This document shows, piece after piece, positions 18,387-25,610 of a stretch of DNA of 32,122 bases. Position numbers and translations under genes: made by a program. The stretch's first letter is position 1. The number at the start of each line of letters is the position of its first letter. The notes beneath the pieces are model-generated. The model had not been told where the DNA came from, did no database searches, and was given only the letters and a program-made list of their open reading frames with translations. Origin of the DNA: Acidobacteriota bacterium (GTDB taxonomy: Bacteria > Acidobacteriota > Polarisedimenticolia > Gp22-AA2 > AA152); contig JAKEFJ010000126.1 in the NCBI GenBank assembly GCA_022616665.1, positions 1 through 32,122 of the forward strand. Reading direction: 5' to 3'.

Positions 18387-18401
18387 TGAGAATGATTCTC
18401 A
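18387..18401 (+). promoter_or_regulatory. Fur box, perfect 7-1-7 palindrome
   Basis: TGAGAATGATTCTCA is a perfect inverted repeat of seven bases around a central G and closely matches the 7-1-7 Fur-family core TGATAATGATTATCA. It begins seven bases after the predicted transcription start and 35 bases before the fur start codon. Fur bound here should block its own transcription and that of the linked downstream genes. Confidence 0.85.
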
Positions 18402-18421
18402 GTTTGTTAAGTGGAGGGGCC

Positions 18422-18871
18422 ATGAATCGCCAGAGCCGATTCAGTCAATTCCTGGAGAGTCGCAACCTACGGAGCACTGCGGGCCGAAGGGTCATGCTGC
18501 AGGAAATCTCAGCGCTGGGGGAGCGCCACTTTTCGGCGGAAGACCTGGTAGCGCGCTTCCGCCGGCGGGGGAGGGCTGTGTCCCGTGCGACCGTGTACCG
18601 GACCCTGGAGCACCTTCTGGCAGGAGGGCTGGTCCGGCGTCTGAGTCTGGGGCACAAGCACTCGCTCTACGAAAGCAACCTGGGACGGCGGCACCACGAG
18701 CACCTGATCTGCCTGCGCTGCGGAGAGGTCACGGAATTCGGCAGCGGAACCCTGGAGAGGCTCCTGGATGGCGTCTGCCGCCGGCGCCGCTTCGTGGCAC
18801 AAAGGCTCTCCATCCAGCTGTTTGGAATGTGCGCTCGATGTGCGGAGGAGGGGCGTGCCAAACGGAATTAG
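18422..18871 (+). CDS. fur: Fur-family metal-dependent transcriptional repressor
   Basis: 149 residues from ATG 18422, which has a strong GGAGGGG ribosome site; the ORF-track start at 18281 would place the promoter and Fur box inside the gene. The winged-helix DNA-binding domain covers ~1-85 (RSTAGRRVMLQEI, then RATVYRTLEHLLAGGLVRR). The metal-binding/dimerisation part has the HHEHLICLRCG segment and a C-terminal CARC, so both CxxC pairs of the structural zinc site are present. The palindrome in the leader and the genes it leads (flavin transfer, porin, electron transfer) favour an iron-sensing Fur; Zur or PerR cannot be excluded from sequence alone. Its last 17 bases overlap apbE. Confidence 0.92.
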   Translation: MNRQSRFSQFLESRNLRSTAGRRVMLQEISALGERHFSAEDLVARFRRRGRAVSRATVYRTLEHLLAGGLVRRLSLGHKHSLYESNLGRRHHEHLICLRCGEVTEFGSGTLERLLDGVCRRRRFVAQRLSIQLFGMCARCAEEGRAKRN

Positions 18872-19946
18872 CCGCTCTTCGCGGTTCGCCGGCGCCAGAA
18901 TTGGTCTGTGCTTTCTGCTTCTCTCGGGCGGCGCTCAGGCCTCTGCCGTCGCAGGACCTCCCGCCTCGACGATCGTCCGGGCCCGATACCTCATGGGAAC
19001 CATCTTCCGAATCGAAGTGCCCGTGTCGGAAAACTTTTCTCCCACCGCGGCGGCGCTGGAGGAGGCGCTCGATGAGATCGGCCGCCTGGATGCTGTTCTC
19101 AGCAACTGGAAAAGCGACAGCGAGCTGTCTCGACTCAATGCCCGCGCAGGCAAGGGGGCGACTCGCGTTTCCCCTGCGTTGTTCGAAGCGGTCCGATCCT
19201 CCCTGGAATGGGCACGTGAAACGAGCGGCAGCTTCGACCCTACCGTGGAACCCCTCACACGACGATTCCGATCCGAAACCCTTCGTTTGAATCCCACGTC
19301 GGCCGGTCCCTCCGGCCAGCCAATGCGTCCTGCGGGCGGGTGGGACCGAATCGAGTTGAATCCTACGGCGCGCACGGTGTCCGTACCCGCCGGGGGGGGG
19401 CTGGACCTGGGCGGAATCGGCAAAGGTATGGCCCTGGATCTCGCGGCCAAAGTCCTCTCGGAGCGGGGGATTCACGACGCCCTGCTCGATGCCGGCGGAC
19501 AGCTGTTGGCCCTAGGGTCGCCTCCGGGGGAGCCGGGGTGGAGCGTGGCGGTGGCGGACCCGGTCAGCCGCCAGAGGCCGGCCTATGCCCTGATTCTCAG
19601 AGACGTATCGCTCGCCACCAGCGGTAACTCGGAAAGGCCCGGAGAGATTCTGGATCCGGCCACGGGCCGACCCGTCGAGGGACGAATCAGCGCAACGGCC
19701 GTGGCCCTGGACGCCACTTCCGCTGACGCGCTCTCCACGGCCCTGTTCGTGATGGGCCCGGAGCGAGGGGAGAGATGGGCCCGCGCCCGCAGCGATCTCT
19801 TGGCGCTCTTTCTCGAGCCTTCCAAAGTAGCAGGTAACCTGCCCCGGGTGAGCGGGACCTTGATGCCGGCTCCCCCTGGGCATTTGCTTTTCATAACAAC
19901 CCGTCCAAACGGCAACCTAAGGAGCTTGCATGTCGAGGTTCGGTAA
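18855..19946 (+). CDS. apbE: FAD:protein FMN transferase ApbE
   Basis: 363 residues. ApbE attaches FMN covalently to Ser/Thr of exported FMN-binding proteins using FAD as donor. The start is GTG 18855 with GGAGGAGGGG just upstream and a signal peptide at once (residues ~8-30, LCFLLLSGGAQA); the ORF-track start at 18768 would place extra Cys-rich residues before it. Family landmarks: YLMGTIFRIEV near the mature N-terminus, GGLDLGGIGKGMALDLAA, LLDAGGQLLALG, ATSGN, the DPATGRPV motif and SADALSTALFVMG near the end. It overlaps fur by 17 bases upstream and the porin by 17 downstream, so the three are translationally linked. Its likely substrate is the FMN-binding protein encoded at 21526. Confidence 0.94.
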   Translation: MPNGISRSSRFAGARIGLCFLLLSGGAQASAVAGPPASTIVRARYLMGTIFRIEVPVSENFSPTAAALEEALDEIGRLDAVLSNWKSDSELSRLNARAGKGATRVSPALFEAVRSSLEWARETSGSFDPTVEPLTRRFRSETLRLNPTSAGPSGQPMRPAGGWDRIELNPTARTVSVPAGGGLDLGGIGKGMALDLAAKVLSERGIHDALLDAGGQLLALGSPPGEPGWSVAVADPVSRQRPAYALILRDVSLATSGNSERPGEILDPATGRPVEGRISATAVALDATSADALSTALFVMGPERGERWARARSDLLALFLEPSKVAGNLPRVSGTLMPAPPGHLLFITTRPNGNLRSLHVEVR

Positions 19947-21357
19947 TCGTTCCTGCGTTACGTTTCTGGCGCTTGTCCTCTCGGGAGTGTGGCCCGTTGC
20001 TGCCGGAGCGCAATCATCTCCCCAGCCCAGCCCGGCCAACCCATCCGCCGCCGAGTCGGATGACAGGCTGGAAGCCCTTGAAAAGAAGATTCAGGAGCTG
20101 ATGGCGGAGGTGGCGGCACTCCGGAAGGCAGCGCAGGCACCTCCGAGCACGCAGATCGAGGAGCTGGAGAAACAGATCGATGCCCTGACGCGGGAGATCG
20201 AGGCTCTGAAGATTGGCGAGGCGGCTGCGCCCACAGCGGGCCCCTCGAGACACGGATTTGGTCCCGCGGCTTCCAAGGTCTATCAGGTGCGGGAGGGAGT
20301 CTCGCTGGGCGGCTACGGCGAGATGGCCTATCTGGACCCTGCCGGAACGAACGATGCCGGAGGGGCCTCCGGTGGAGCGGACCGGCTGGACATGCTGCGC
20401 GCCGTCTTCTACTTCGGCTACAAGTGGAACGACAGGATACTGTTCAATTCTGAAGTCGAGTACGAGCACGCCACCACGGGCGAAGGCGCCGAAGAGAAGG
20501 GCGAGGTGTCGGTGGAATTCGCCTACCTGGACTTCATGTTCAAGCAGGGGTTCAACGCCCGTGCAGGACTTCTCCTGCTTCCCGTGGGTATCATCAACGA
20601 GAAGCACGAGCCGACCACCTTCCCTGGAGTGTTGCGACCACAGGTGGAGCGTGTGATCCTTCCCACCACCTGGCGGGAAAACGGAGCCGGAATTTTCGGA
20701 GAAACCCAATGGCTCGCTTACCGCGTCTATCTGGTGGCGGGACTGGACGCCTTGGGCTTCTCCGCCCAGCAGGGGATTCGCGGTGGGAGACAAAGCGGCT
20801 CGAACTCCCTGGCCAACAACTTCGCCCTGACCGGCCGGCTGGATCTGACGGGTGTGCAAGGATTGCTGGCGGGCGTCTCCGCCTACTCAGGGGACTCCGG
20901 CCAGGGGCAAATTCCCGCCGATGCCCGGGTCACTTTGTATGACGTTCACGCGCAATACCAGTGGCGGGGGTTCGAGGGGCGCGGACTCTGGACGCGCGGC
21001 TCGATCGAGGACACCGCGCAGATCGACCAGGCGTTGGGCATTCCCCCCGGCAGCGACGAATCGGTTGGAGAACACCTGAAGGGATGGTACCTCCAGGCCG
21101 AGTGGGATATCCTTTCGCTTCGCAAAATGAGTCGCCAGGTGCTGGCCCCGTTCTTCAGGTACGAGGCTCTGGATACGCAGGACGGTGTGCCGGCGGGATT
21201 TCTCGAGAATCCGGCATTCCAGCAGCGGATTCGGACCCTGGGACTGACCTGGAAGCCCATTCCCCAGGTGGTCCTCAAGGCTGATTACCAGGACATCGAT
21301 AACGGGGCGGGAACGGGAGTGGACGCGCTCCATCTGGGGTTAGGCTGGATCTTTTAG
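19930..21357 (+). CDS. Outer-membrane porin with N-terminal coiled coil
   Basis: 475 residues. A signal peptide (1-27, ending AAGAQ) is followed by a Pro/Ala segment and a periplasmic coiled coil (~45-95, heptads such as LEALEKKIQELMAEVAALRK and IEELEKQIDALTREIEALK). From ~115 alternating aromatic/hydrophobic strands form a barrel that ends in Phe, the outer-membrane insertion signal (HLGLGWIF). This coiled-coil-plus-barrel plan is seen in DcaP/OprP-like porins, where the coiled coil can trimerise or reach towards peptidoglycan. Substrate is unknown. AAGGAG lies six bases before the ATG, which sits inside the end of apbE. Being third behind the Fur box suggests uptake of an iron species or exchange of an electron shuttle. 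Confidence 0.85.
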   Translation: MSRFGNRSCVTFLALVLSGVWPVAAGAQSSPQPSPANPSAAESDDRLEALEKKIQELMAEVAALRKAAQAPPSTQIEELEKQIDALTREIEALKIGEAAAPTAGPSRHGFGPAASKVYQVREGVSLGGYGEMAYLDPAGTNDAGGASGGADRLDMLRAVFYFGYKWNDRILFNSEVEYEHATTGEGAEEKGEVSVEFAYLDFMFKQGFNARAGLLLLPVGIINEKHEPTTFPGVLRPQVERVILPTTWRENGAGIFGETQWLAYRVYLVAGLDALGFSAQQGIRGGRQSGSNSLANNFALTGRLDLTGVQGLLAGVSAYSGDSGQGQIPADARVTLYDVHAQYQWRGFEGRGLWTRGSIEDTAQIDQALGIPPGSDESVGEHLKGWYLQAEWDILSLRKMSRQVLAPFFRYEALDTQDGVPAGFLENPAFQQRIRTLGLTWKPIPQVVLKADYQDIDNGAGTGVDALHLGLGWIF

Positions 21358-21378
21358 CTGGCAATGCTGACACAGGTG

Positions 21379-21472
21379 ATGCCTCGCTGCAAACAGTGGT
21401 AGGTCTGGGGGAGGCATTCCAAAGCCATCGTCGAGGGTGCGTCGGCGAGTAACTTCAGCCTGCCCGGCAGGC
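21379..21472 (+). other. Two inverted repeats upstream of the FMN-binding protein gene
   Basis: The 168-base gap after the porin contains a stem ATGCCTC/GAGGCAT (21379-21385 with 21411-21417, 25-base loop) and a perfect 7-1-7 palindrome GCCTGCCCGGCAGGC (21458-21472). No T-run follows either, and no convincing promoter boxes were found here. The palindrome could be an operator or an mRNA processing element separating the porin from the FMN-binding gene. It does not resemble the FMN riboswitch core. Confidence 0.45.
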
Positions 21473-21525
21473 ATTTCGCTTCCGCGGAGGGGCGAGACGG
21501 CGGGCAGGTGGGAGGTTGGTGAGAG

Positions 21526-22089
21526 ATGAGATCCGACCCGTGGAAATGGAAGGGCTGCGGACGAAAACTGGCTTTAACCTCGGTGCTGGCTCTGTCCAGT
21601 TCCCTTTGCATGGGAAAGGTGTACCTGACACAAGAGGCGGCGCTGAAGAGCGCTTTTCCGCCTCCCATCCAGGTGGAGCGCAGAACTCTGTTCTTGAGTG
21701 AGGAACAGGCATCGGCCGTGGAGCGCGAGGCCGGCTCAAAAATCACCGGCAGGGTCTTCAGCTACTACGTGGGAAGCGAGCAATCCGGAATTCGGGGTTA
21801 TGCCTATTTCGATACGCACCCGGTGCGCACGCTTCCTGAGACGGTCATGGTGCTCCTGGCGAGTGATGGCGCAATACGGCGGGTGGAAATTCTCTCCTTC
21901 TCGGAGCCCGAGGATTATTTTCCCCGGGAGGCCTGGCTCGGGCAATTCGCCGGGAGGAGCCTGGATGCCGATTTGGCAATTCGACGCGGCATTCGTAACC
22001 TCTCGGGCGCGTCGCTGACCGCCGAGTCGATCACGGCCGCGTGCCGGAGAATTCTCGCGCTGCATCGATTGGCGATGGGGAGCAAGTGA
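21526..22089 (+). CDS. Exported FMN-binding-domain protein, predicted ApbE substrate
   Basis: 187 residues. A basic start and hydrophobic stretch (residues ~14-30, LALTSVLALSSSLCMG) direct export; the Cys is not in a canonical lipobox, so lipidation is doubtful. The mature start (KVYLTQEAALKSAFP) is characteristic of FMN_bind proteins related to NqrC/RnfG. A domain of the same kind follows (IRGYAYFDTHPVRTLPETVMVLLASDGAIRRVEIL) and ends with the flavinylation motif SGASLTAES, with Ser163 at the acceptor position usually occupied by Thr. FMN should be attached there by the upstream ApbE. GGAGG lies upstream of the ATG. The stop overlaps the next start (GTGA), coupling it to the cytochrome-like membrane protein. 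Confidence 0.88.
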   Translation: MRSDPWKWKGCGRKLALTSVLALSSSLCMGKVYLTQEAALKSAFPPPIQVERRTLFLSEEQASAVEREAGSKITGRVFSYYVGSEQSGIRGYAYFDTHPVRTLPETVMVLLASDGAIRRVEILSFSEPEDYFPREAWLGQFAGRSLDADLAIRRGIRNLSGASLTAESITAACRRILALHRLAMGSK

Positions 22090-22595
22090 TCAGCCGCTTC
22101 GAGAAGATCCTCCTCATCACCACGGTATTCCTGACCGGCGGCACCGGTCTCGCCTACGCCTGGATGAAATACCTGATGAAAAGCGCCGATCCTTTCTCGG
22201 TCGTGAACCACCCCTGGCAACCGTTCCTGCTTGCAGCCCATGTCTTGGCAGCCCCGGCGCTGCTCTTTGCGTTGGGCCTCATCACGCGGGAGCACATCGT
22301 GGGAAAGTACCGGGATCCCAAGGCCAGGAGGGGAAGGAAGACCGGGATAGTCCTGGCCTGGATTCTCCCGCCCATGGTGGTCACAGGCTATGGCCTCCAG
22401 GTGTTGACTTCCCGGGGCCCAAGGCAAATCATGGGATGGGCGCATCTGGCTGTGGGAGTACTCTTCCTGCTCCTGTACGGCGCCCATGCACTTCTGTCGA
22501 GTCCGGGAAAGGCGCGGGAGGGAGTGTCCCGCGCCGCGAGATCAGCGGCGCCTGTTGCGGCGCGGAGATTGAAGCGCCAGGGGGATGCCTTATAA
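22086..22595 (+). CDS. Four-helix membrane protein, probable b-type cytochrome partner of the FMN protein
   Basis: 169 residues from GTG 22086, which overlaps the FMN-protein stop by four bases; the ORF-track start at 22041 is inside that gene and not needed. Four membrane helices are visible (~7-30, 42-66, 93-113, 117-137). Two histidine pairs, His42/His52 around helix 2 (NHPWQPFLLAAH) and His120/His134 in helix 4, are placed as bis-His heme ligands would be. Proteins of this DUF4405-like kind are known neighbours of ApbE and FMN_bind genes and are thought to pass quinol electrons to the flavin. Heme binding here is inference. The basic C-terminal tail (~150-169) is probably cytoplasmic. Confidence 0.75.
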   Translation: MISRFEKILLITTVFLTGGTGLAYAWMKYLMKSADPFSVVNHPWQPFLLAAHVLAAPALLFALGLITREHIVGKYRDPKARRGRKTGIVLAWILPPMVVTGYGLQVLTSRGPRQIMGWAHLAVGVLFLLLYGAHALLSSPGKAREGVSRAARSAAPVAARRLKRQGDAL

Positions 22596-22596
22596 T
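22569..22596 (+). promoter_or_regulatory. Sigma70-type promoter of the exported TPR protein gene
   Basis: TTGAAG, 16-base spacer, TATAAT (perfect -10). It overlaps the last codons of the cytochrome-like gene; predicted start is near 22603, leaving a leader of about 40 bases with a small CTGCC/GGCAG hairpin that abuts the AGGAG ribosome site. Confidence 0.75.
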
Positions 22597-22641
22597 TCTA
22601 AGGAACCGGGCGAGCGGTTCTGCCCGGCAGGAGTGAGACCC

Positions 22642-24009
22642 ATGAAGACGATGAGCGAGAAATGGATTCGTTTCGGGTTGGCTTTGTTGGGCGGGGTGAT
22701 TCTGGTCCTCGCCGCCGGCAAGCCGGCTCGAGCAGAGGTTACCGCCAAGGTGAGCGGGACCGTGACGGACATCACTGGGGCGCCTCTTGAGAAGGTGGAG
22801 GTTTGGTTCGAAAACGCCACGATCCAGGGCAAGCGCGTTGGACCCGTCAAGACCAGCAAGAAAGGAAAGTACGTCTATCCCTATTTGGACATCGGCATCG
22901 AGAACCTCTGGAGGGTGGTTCCGAAACTGCCCGGATATCTGGTCCTGAAAGTCACCTGGAAGCTCATCGACTCCCAGCGCAACGAGCGCGCCGCCGACGA
23001 GCAGATCCTGAATACCAAGCAGGAGTTCCCATCAATCAAACCGGTCCCGGTGGGCGACGTGGGCGTCAATCAGATGGATTTTGTCCTAGTGAAGGAGGAA
23101 GAGTTCAACAACGCCTTGAGACAGGCCGTAGCCACCAAGCAGGGAGGGGGGGCGGCGCCTGCCGCCGCTGCGTCACCCGAACCCGGAGGGGCCGTCGCCC
23201 CCGCGGCTCCGGCCGCGGTAGCGCCCGCGACCCCGGCCGCGCCGCCAAGCCATACGGTCACCGAAGCGGTGGACTTGATCAAGGCGGGAAAGAGCGATCA
23301 GGCCGTACCCATATTGAAGGAATACTTGGAGAAGACTCCCGAGAACGCGGCCGTCCAATTCACCCTGGGGAAGGCTTATATCAATACGAAGCAATTCGAT
23401 CTGGCCATCCCGCCTCTGCAGAAGGCCCTGGCGCTCAAACCAGACCAGCCGGGTGCCCACTTCTATCTAGGCATTGCGTATTCCCAGATGGGGCAGGATG
23501 CGGAGGCTTTGAAGGAGTTCGAAGCGGAGATTCCCATCAGCCCCGATCAAGATGCCGCCTATTCCAATGCGGCTGCCATTTATCAGAAGCAGGGGAACCT
23601 GAACAAGGCATTGGAGTATTACAAGAAAGCCGCGGAGATCGCCCCCAATCGTCCCGAGCTGCACGCGAGCATGGCGGCGATTTACGAAAAGCAGGGGAAC
23701 CAAGCCGCCGCCCAGGCGGAGTACAAGGCTCTGGCGGCAGCGGATCCCGAGCATGCAGCCGTAACCTGGTTCAATATCGGCGCCATTGCTAAGAACAGCG
23801 ATCGGAATGAGGAAGCCATTCGTGCCTTTCAGAAGGCGGTGGAGCTGGATCCGGCGTATGCCGCGGCCCACAAGGAGCTGGGGTACGCGCTGGTGAAGCA
23901 GGGGGACTTCAAAGGGGCCGTGGCCCAGTTCAACAAGTACCTGGAGCTCGCACCTAAGGCCCCCGATGCCGGTGAGATTCGAACGATGGCCAAGCAGCTC
24001 AGCCAATAG
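22642..24009 (+). CDS. Exported carboxypeptidase-regulatory-like/TPR protein
   Basis: 455 residues from ATG 22642 (AGGAG about eight bases upstream); the ORF-track start at 22585 lies inside the promoter. A signal peptide (~10-32, ending ARAEV) is followed by a carboxypeptidase-regulatory-like beta domain (KVSGTVTDITGAPLEKVEVWF, ~35-140). An Ala/Pro-rich linker (~165-215) leads into about six TPR units, such as AVPILKEYLEKTPENAAVQF and YSNAAAIYQKQGNLNKALEYY. It is probably a periplasmic scaffold; partners are unknown. It is transcribed alone, from the promoter at 22569 to the terminator at 24024, so it is unlikely to be a core part of the flavin module before it. Confidence 0.85.
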   Translation: MKTMSEKWIRFGLALLGGVILVLAAGKPARAEVTAKVSGTVTDITGAPLEKVEVWFENATIQGKRVGPVKTSKKGKYVYPYLDIGIENLWRVVPKLPGYLVLKVTWKLIDSQRNERAADEQILNTKQEFPSIKPVPVGDVGVNQMDFVLVKEEEFNNALRQAVATKQGGGAAPAAAASPEPGGAVAPAAPAAVAPATPAAPPSHTVTEAVDLIKAGKSDQAVPILKEYLEKTPENAAVQFTLGKAYINTKQFDLAIPPLQKALALKPDQPGAHFYLGIAYSQMGQDAEALKEFEAEIPISPDQDAAYSNAAAIYQKQGNLNKALEYYKKAAEIAPNRPELHASMAAIYEKQGNQAAAQAEYKALAAADPEHAAVTWFNIGAIAKNSDRNEEAIRAFQKAVELDPAYAAAHKELGYALVKQGDFKGAVAQFNKYLELAPKAPDAGEIRTMAKQLSQ

Positions 24010-24023
24010 ACGGACGGATTCAG

Positions 24024-24055
24024 ACATTCCCGTTGCCCCGGGGGAGTGTTTTTTT
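24024..24055 (+). terminator. Rho-independent terminator after the TPR gene
   Basis: ACATTCCC pairs with GGGAGTGT (one T-G wobble, 10-base loop) and runs directly into TTTTTTT. It lies 15 bases after the stop codon and four bases before the end of the convergent gmhA. Confidence 0.85.
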
Positions 24056-24058
24056 GAA

Positions 24059-24682
24059 TCAATCCGGTGGTCGAAGGGCAGGAAAGAGGACTCTCTCGAC
24101 GGCTTCGCAGAAGAGATGTCCCGCGAAAAGGTGTACCTCCTGAATGCGGGCGGTCACGGGAGCTTCAACGACCAGGGGAATCTCCGCCAGTGCCCGGGCC
24201 AGTCCCCCGTCCCTCCCAAGCAAAGCCACCGTGAGCAGACCTTTGCGCTTGGCAGCCTCCAGCCCCCGCACGATATTCGGGGAGTTCCCCGAAGTGGAGA
24301 GCGCCACCGCCACATCGCCGCTCTTCCCCAATGCCTCGATCTGCCGCGAGAAAACCTGCTCATAGGAGGAATCATTGGCGATGCTGGTGAGGGCGGAAGT
24401 GTCGGTGCTCAGCGCCACGGCCGCGAGTGCCGGCCGGTCCCGGGTCATGCGGTTGACCAGCTCGGCGGAGAGGTGCTGGGCCTCTGCAGCGCTGCCGCCG
24501 TTGCCGAAGAAGAGCACCTTGCCGCCGCGAGAGAGCGAGGCGGCGGTTTCCCTGGCCGCGCGGAGGAGTGCTGCTCCGTGCAAGCGCAGAAATTCCTGCA
24601 CGGCACGCTCCAGATCTTCCCGCTCGAACTGGAATGTCTCCAGGGAGTTCCCCTCCATGCAAGGCGCGAACGCGCCGCCCAT
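24059..24682 (-). CDS. gmhA: SIS-domain phosphoheptose isomerase
   Basis: 207 residues. GmhA converts sedoheptulose 7-phosphate to D-glycero-D-manno-heptose 7-phosphate for LPS inner core synthesis. The SIS fold is clear: FFGNGGSAAEAQHLSAELVNR (phosphate-binding Ser and catalytic Glu), ALSTDTSALTSIAND, VALSTSGNSPNIVRGLEAAK, and the C-terminal IQEVHLFAGH that supplies the catalytic His. DiaA is a close relative, but the His in the EVH motif and the AEAQH segment favour GmhA. Met9 is an alternative start. It follows yfiH by 24 bases on the same strand and should be co-transcribed. Confidence 0.88.
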   Translation of the reverse strand: MGGAFAPCMEGNSLETFQFEREDLERAVQEFLRLHGAALLRAARETAASLSRGGKVLFFGNGGSAAEAQHLSAELVNRMTRDRPALAAVALSTDTSALTSIANDSSYEQVFSRQIEALGKSGDVAVALSTSGNSPNIVRGLEAAKRKGLLTVALLGRDGGLARALAEIPLVVEAPVTARIQEVHLFAGHLFCEAVERVLFPALRPPD

Positions 24683-24706
24683 GCTAGAGGCCGCGGCACG
24701 CGGGTG

Positions 24707-25447
24707 TCAAGACGCGGATGTCGATCCCAGAAAGGTGAGGATTCTGCCGGCGCCGGCGCCTTCCCGGCGATAGGAGGGAAACAGCGTTGGAAGGCAGTGA
24801 GTGCAGAGTCCCGACGAGTAGATTCTCGCCGGGTCCACGCCGGATTCCACAAGGGCACGACGATTCATCCCAGCAAGGTCCAGGAAACCTCCGTCACCTT
24901 CCTCCTGCCATAACCCATCCAGAACGTGTCCGGCTGCGCGAAACTCCTCCAGCACATCCTTGCCGACGCGGTAACAGCACGGCCCGATGGAAGGGGCAAT
25001 CATGGCCTTGAGAGATTCGGGACGGCTTCCGAAGCTCTGTTGAAGGGTTTCCACCCCGGCTCGGACGATTCTCGACCGGGTCCCGCGCCATCCCGCGTGC
25101 AAGATGGCTCCGGCGGAATGATCCGGGTCGAATAGCGCGATCGGGACACAGTCGGCAGACGCCACGGCCAGGACGACCCCCCGCAGCGAGGTCGCCAGAC
25201 CGTCACCTTCCGGAAATGGAGGTTGATGCGTGTCCCGTGGGCCAACGGGAATGACGCGTGCCCCGTGCCGTTGCACAAGCCGGAACACGGGAAGCCCGGG
25301 CAATCCCAGGATGGGCAGGACTCCGGAGAGATCTCCCCCGGCACGGCGCGTGGTGAATCCGGCGCGCCAACCGTCGCTTCCGGGGAATCCGGTGACTTCC
25401 AGCCAGAGAGGTCCCGATGGGGGCATGGGACGCTCGGGGTCGGGCAT
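24707..25447 (-). CDS. yfiH: YfiH/LACC1-family multicopper-like purine nucleoside enzyme
   Basis: 246 residues from the ATG at 25447, which has CGGAGA seven to eight bases upstream; the ORF-track start at 25564 would place the promoter inside the gene. The conserved metal-site residues are present: His in LVQRHGARV, Cys in SADCVPIALFD, and His in ILHAGWRGT. IGPCCYRVG and LCTHCLPTLFPSYRR complete the family pattern. Members act on purine nucleosides (phosphorylase and deaminase activities), and E. coli YfiH has been tied to removing wrongly built UDP-MurNAc-L-Ser precursors. Which activity applies here is not visible. First gene of the yfiH-gmhA unit. Confidence 0.9.
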   Translation of the reverse strand: MPDPERPMPPSGPLWLEVTGFPGSDGWRAGFTTRRAGGDLSGVLPILGLPGLPVFRLVQRHGARVIPVGPRDTHQPPFPEGDGLATSLRGVVLAVASADCVPIALFDPDHSAGAILHAGWRGTRSRIVRAGVETLQQSFGSRPESLKAMIAPSIGPCCYRVGKDVLEEFRAAGHVLDGLWQEEGDGGFLDLAGMNRRALVESGVDPARIYSSGLCTHCLPTLFPSYRREGAGAGRILTFLGSTSAS

Positions 25448-25503
25448 GGCAAATCTCCGGGGAGCTCGCTGAGTTTCACTGCACACGGTCGGAAAGCGCC
25501 GGG

Positions 25504-25533
25504 AGTCTAGGCCAGAGCGCCCGCCGGGGTCAA
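25504..25533 (-). promoter_or_regulatory. Sigma70-type promoter of yfiH-gmhA
   Basis: Minus strand: TTGACC, 18-base spacer, TAGACT, about 56 bases before the yfiH start codon. It is divergent from yajC. Confidence 0.6.
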
Positions 25534-25610
25534 CCGCGCCGCGCTGGAAAAGGCGCCTTGACAATTCACTCCGCTTCGGGCACGCTATCGGCCCTGTGCG
25601 AACACTGGCG

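Noticed and set aside
18281-18421. 47-codon N-terminal extension of fur
   Set aside because: It covers the fur promoter and Fur box; the later ATG has a strong ribosome site and family-like length.
18768-18854. 29-codon N-terminal extension of apbE
   Set aside because: It lies in the fur coding region and would bury the signal peptide; GTG 18855 has a strong ribosome site.
21358-21525. FMN riboswitch upstream of the FMN-binding gene
   Set aside because: The conserved RFN core sequences are absent; only simple inverted repeats are seen.
25558-25591. Consensus -35 TTGACA upstream of yajC
   Set aside because: No acceptable -10 at 16-18 bases; the nearest candidate TATCGG is 22 bases away, so it was not listed as a promoter.
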